Shown piece after piece: positions 61,653 to 64,000 of a stretch of DNA of 64,000 bases. This stretch comes from Pseudotamlana agarivorans (lineage in GTDB: Bacteria > Bacteroidota > Bacteroidia > Flavobacteriales > Flavobacteriaceae). Position 1 is the first letter of the stretch. Every line of letters begins with the position of its first letter. The notes under the pieces are model-generated. The model was not told the DNA's origin and did no database searches. It saw only the letters and a program-made list of their open reading frames with translations. A program made the position numbers and the translations under genes. The DNA is taken from the NCBI RefSeq assembly GCF_001642835.1, contig NZ_LXEI01000002.1, forward strand, positions 372,001-436,000. Direction: 5' to 3'.

Positions 61653-62084
61653 ATGGCTGTTACATATTATAAACTTCCTATACAGGCAAAGGATTTAATG
61701 ACCAATACGAACTCCAAAATGGTGAGTTTAGAGGAATCTATTGTAAATTATTTGCATTTGATTATGACAACCCGTTTTGGCGAATGTCAGTCAGATGCAT
61801 CTTTTGGATGTGCGTTATGGGACGTTGATTTTAACAACATGGGGTCTAATAATAAACTCCGTGCTGTGATCGCAGATTCTTTAACTAAATCATTAAAACA
61901 CTACGAAAAAAGGCTATCTCAAATCGAAATAAATGTTAATATCGAACAAGATGAAATGGATGGCAGAGCTACAGTGAGCCGCGTGAAAAAAATGGTGCTA
62001 GTGCATGTGATAGGCGTCATCAATAAAACCAATGAAAATTTTACTTACAAGGCTCATTTTTATATCGCGCCCTTATCGTATTAA
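61653..62084 (+). CDS. tssE: TssE, baseplate wedge protein (gp25-like)
   Basis: This 143-residue protein is of the gp25/TssE family. The helix-loop segment SIVNYLHLIMTTRFGECQSDASFGCALWDVDF carries the RFGE- and FG-type motifs of the family. KSLKHYEKRLSQIEINVNIE is the helix-strand that locks to TssC. It sits at the base of the sheath. The start (ATG at 61653) is 50 bases after tssC. tssF follows 3 bases after its stop. Confidence 0.85.
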   Translation: MAVTYYKLPIQAKDLMTNTNSKMVSLEESIVNYLHLIMTTRFGECQSDASFGCALWDVDFNNMGSNNKLRAVIADSLTKSLKHYEKRLSQIEINVNIEQDEMDGRATVSRVKKMVLVHVIGVINKTNENFTYKAHFYIAPLSY

Positions 62085-62087
62085 GTT

Positions 62088-63923
62088 ATGAGAATGAATG
62101 CTAAAGAAGCGATTACAAATCGCATGATGAAAAAAGCGGCCCGTTTATGGAATATTCCTGTAAACGAAATCAATGAAACCATAGATCCTTTGGTCTCTTT
62201 ATTGTTTTCGGCGTGTGCATCCGAGTTGGAAAAGATTTCTGTAGCTATTAATGACACACAAATAAACACGACAGAACGACTTATTCAGCTTATGGCACCT
62301 TTGTCTTCTTGTGAGGTAAAGCCAGCACATGCGATTGCTTATTGCGAATCGACGCTTCCAAAGACCATTATAACGCCAAACGATCAGTTTTTTTATAAGG
62401 ATAAGCAGGCAGATTCTAATTCTAATCATCATCAAAATGATGTGTTTTTTACGCCAACACAAGAGACGACGTTATTGGATGCTTGCGTGAAATATATGTT
62501 TACGGGCAATAAATTGTTTACGATTTCAGGACATAAATCAAAAGAACTCACGCACATCATAGACCACCGAAGTGATACAGATCGAACAACCCTGTACTTG
62601 GGTATAGAAAGTAGTAATGCTGCCTTGGATTTAGAAAATGTATCTTTTTATTTCGAATATTTAGGTGTAGATGAATCCGATCAGTTTTATCATCATTTGA
62701 AACATGCCACTTGGAGAATAGGTAAGCAAAAAATCAATGCAGTATCAGGTTATGTTAACTCTGAAGGTTTAGATGCTATGGATTTGGACGCTATCATTAA
62801 CGGACAAGCCAATAGAGCTACAGCAGTTTGTGAAGAGATTAATCAGTATTATAAAAAGCACTTTGTTACCCTAAAAGGAGCAAATAGAATAGAAGAAAAT
62901 CCAAGTTATGAAGCGTTTAAAAGTTTAAACAGCCATGATGCTGAATACTTTGATTTCCCTAATACTTTGTGGATTGAGGTTGAATTTTCAAGCATTGTGA
63001 ATTCAAAAACATTAGAGCAATTGTTTTGTGGGATTAATGCATTTCCTGTAGTGAATAGAAAAATGCATCAGTTTAGTTATCAAATGAAAAACATCATTGA
63101 TATCATCCCTGTTATTTCTGAATCGCCTTTTTTTGATATTAAATCCATTGAAAATACCTCAGGTCAAACATATAAAAATCAAGGAACTCAGGTTTCGGAA
63201 GCCGATAAAGGAGGTTATATTTTAAAAAATGCCCATGTTGGTAAACTCGACTCTCGCAATGCTAAGGAATATCTAAGTCATTTAATAGGGCTTATTAAAG
63301 ATGAAAGCGCTGCTTTTCAGTTTTATAATCATGAGTTCTTACAGAACGATTTAAATGTTTTAAACCAAACGGTTGCTGTCATTGAAAAAAAATTAGAGGA
63401 GGTTATAAAAGAAGGTACTCATGCCCATTATATTTATTTAAATCCGTATGAAAGCAATGAAACTATTCAGGTTACTTACTGGACTACAAATGGGGCAGAA
63501 GCGAATCATATCAAGGCTAGAAAGGCCTTAGAGGTTTATAAAGGCAAACATTTAAATACGAAAAGCAGTTATTTGATAACTCCTGTTTTTGGCGGTCGAC
63601 ACCAATTGAATTCAGAACAACGCTTGCAGGCCTACAGACGAGCAGCTTTAACTCAAAATAAAATTGTTACCGAAGAAGATATCAAGGCGGTTTGCTATGA
63701 ATTATATACAAATCATATTGCATCGGTTGAAATAGAAAAAGGAATAAGTACCGATTTGTCTGTAAATAAAGGTATGACGCCGTGTATTGAAATTACCTTA
63801 TCAGCAAGTGAAAATTCGAATCTGAAACCCTACGAATGGGATTATCTAAATCATCGTTTAAAAACCATTTTAGAAAAACAGTCAACTAATGTTTTTCCCT
63901 TCCAAATAATTAATAAATCCTAA
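62088..63923 (+). CDS. tssF: TssF, baseplate protein
   Basis: This 611-residue baseplate wedge component of the T6SS-iii type resembles gp6/VasA. N-terminal segments NEIDETIDPLVSLLFSACASELEKI-like (residues about 25-50) and ERLIQLMAPLSSCEVKPAHAI are recognisable TssF features, as is a late GRHQLNSEQRLQAYRRAALTQ segment followed by an acidic TEEDIKAVCYEL stretch. TssF normally works with TssG and TssK to attach the sheath to the membrane complex. The tssG gene starts 8 bases downstream. Confidence 0.85.
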   Translation: MRMNAKEAITNRMMKKAARLWNIPVNEINETIDPLVSLLFSACASELEKISVAINDTQINTTERLIQLMAPLSSCEVKPAHAIAYCESTLPKTIITPNDQFFYKDKQADSNSNHHQNDVFFTPTQETTLLDACVKYMFTGNKLFTISGHKSKELTHIIDHRSDTDRTTLYLGIESSNAALDLENVSFYFEYLGVDESDQFYHHLKHATWRIGKQKINAVSGYVNSEGLDAMDLDAIINGQANRATAVCEEINQYYKKHFVTLKGANRIEENPSYEAFKSLNSHDAEYFDFPNTLWIEVEFSSIVNSKTLEQLFCGINAFPVVNRKMHQFSYQMKNIIDIIPVISESPFFDIKSIENTSGQTYKNQGTQVSEADKGGYILKNAHVGKLDSRNAKEYLSHLIGLIKDESAAFQFYNHEFLQNDLNVLNQTVAVIEKKLEEVIKEGTHAHYIYLNPYESNETIQVTYWTTNGAEANHIKARKALEVYKGKHLNTKSSYLITPVFGGRHQLNSEQRLQAYRRAALTQNKIVTEEDIKAVCYELYTNHIASVEIEKGISTDLSVNKGMTPCIEITLSASENSNLKPYEWDYLNHRLKTILEKQSTNVFPFQIINKS

Positions 63924-63931
63924 ATAAAAGT

Positions 63932-64000
63932 ATGATGCGTACAAATGGTCACGAAACGGCAGCAAAGTACCTAGATAAGTCTGTTGTTTATTTTTTTATA
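63932..64000 (+). CDS. tssG: Start of tssG (cut by window end)
   Basis: An open frame starts at the ATG at 63932 (another at 63935) and runs to the last base, giving 23 codons (MMRTNGHETAAKYLDKSVVY). Its position directly after tssF, where T6SS loci carry tssG, is the main reason for the name. The visible part is too short to prove it. Confidence 0.5.
   Translation, partial: MMRTNGHETAAKYLDKSVVYFFI

Overview
The window comes from the chromosome of a Bacteroidota bacterium, most likely a marine Flavobacteriaceae. The DNA is AT-rich. Several genes carry the Bacteroidota promoter element TAnnTTTG. The proteome includes a T9SS-sorted surface protein, a TonB receptor paired with a DUF5689 lipoprotein, a subtype iii (Bacteroidota) type VI secretion locus with TssD, and a DnaQ/GIY-YIG fusion. 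No rRNA, tRNA or CRISPR array was recognised. Layout: (1) 1-4298 is core chromosome: the 3' part of menD, a CvfB-like S1 protein, a small hypothetical gene, and mnmE. (2) 4281-27888 is a 23.6-kb integrative element inserted at the last codons of mnmE. It is bounded by 18-bp direct repeats (16/18 identical) equivalent to the site used by Salmonella genomic island 1 in the same gene. Its left half holds a zinc-ribbon/HTH protein, a tyrosine recombinase, a second HTH protein, an O-like replication protein and a DnaC-like loader, but no relaxase or capsid gene. Its right half is defence-type cargo: an SF1 helicase with a HEPN-like tail, a TerD-domain protein, an HsdM N-terminal fragment, a giant exonuclease-RecQ-UvrD machine split into two overlapping genes, a lipoprotein and an McrB/McrC pair. 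(3) 27944-46000 is ordinary chromosome: patatin phospholipase, an S24/XRE repressor in an operon with a DnaQ/GIY-YIG nuclease, an SDR, a thioredoxin-fold lipoprotein, an ABC-F ATPase, a peroxiredoxin/thioredoxin operon, an NhaC-type antiporter, an unusual trio (two paralogous exported proteins flanking a membrane protein), a histidine kinase, an RluA-type pseudouridine synthase, panB and sdaA. Intergenic gaps here are rich in dispersed and tandem repeats. (4) 46078-64000 is envelope and secretion: a 1284-residue lamin-tail-domain surface protein, a TssB-TssC fusion sheath protein, a TonB receptor/DUF5689 pair, and the start of a T6SS-iii locus (clpV diverging from tssD-tssB-tssC-tssE-tssF-tssG, the last cut by the window end). 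How the parts work together: the left half of the element probably handles excision and post-excision replication, and the right half probably protects the host from foreign DNA. Two points deserve most attention. One is the helicase/TerD/split RecQ-UvrD operon, in which one helicase motor is divided between two polypeptides. The other is the single-chain TssB-TssC sheath paralogue encoded beside a conventional two-subunit T6SS sheath.
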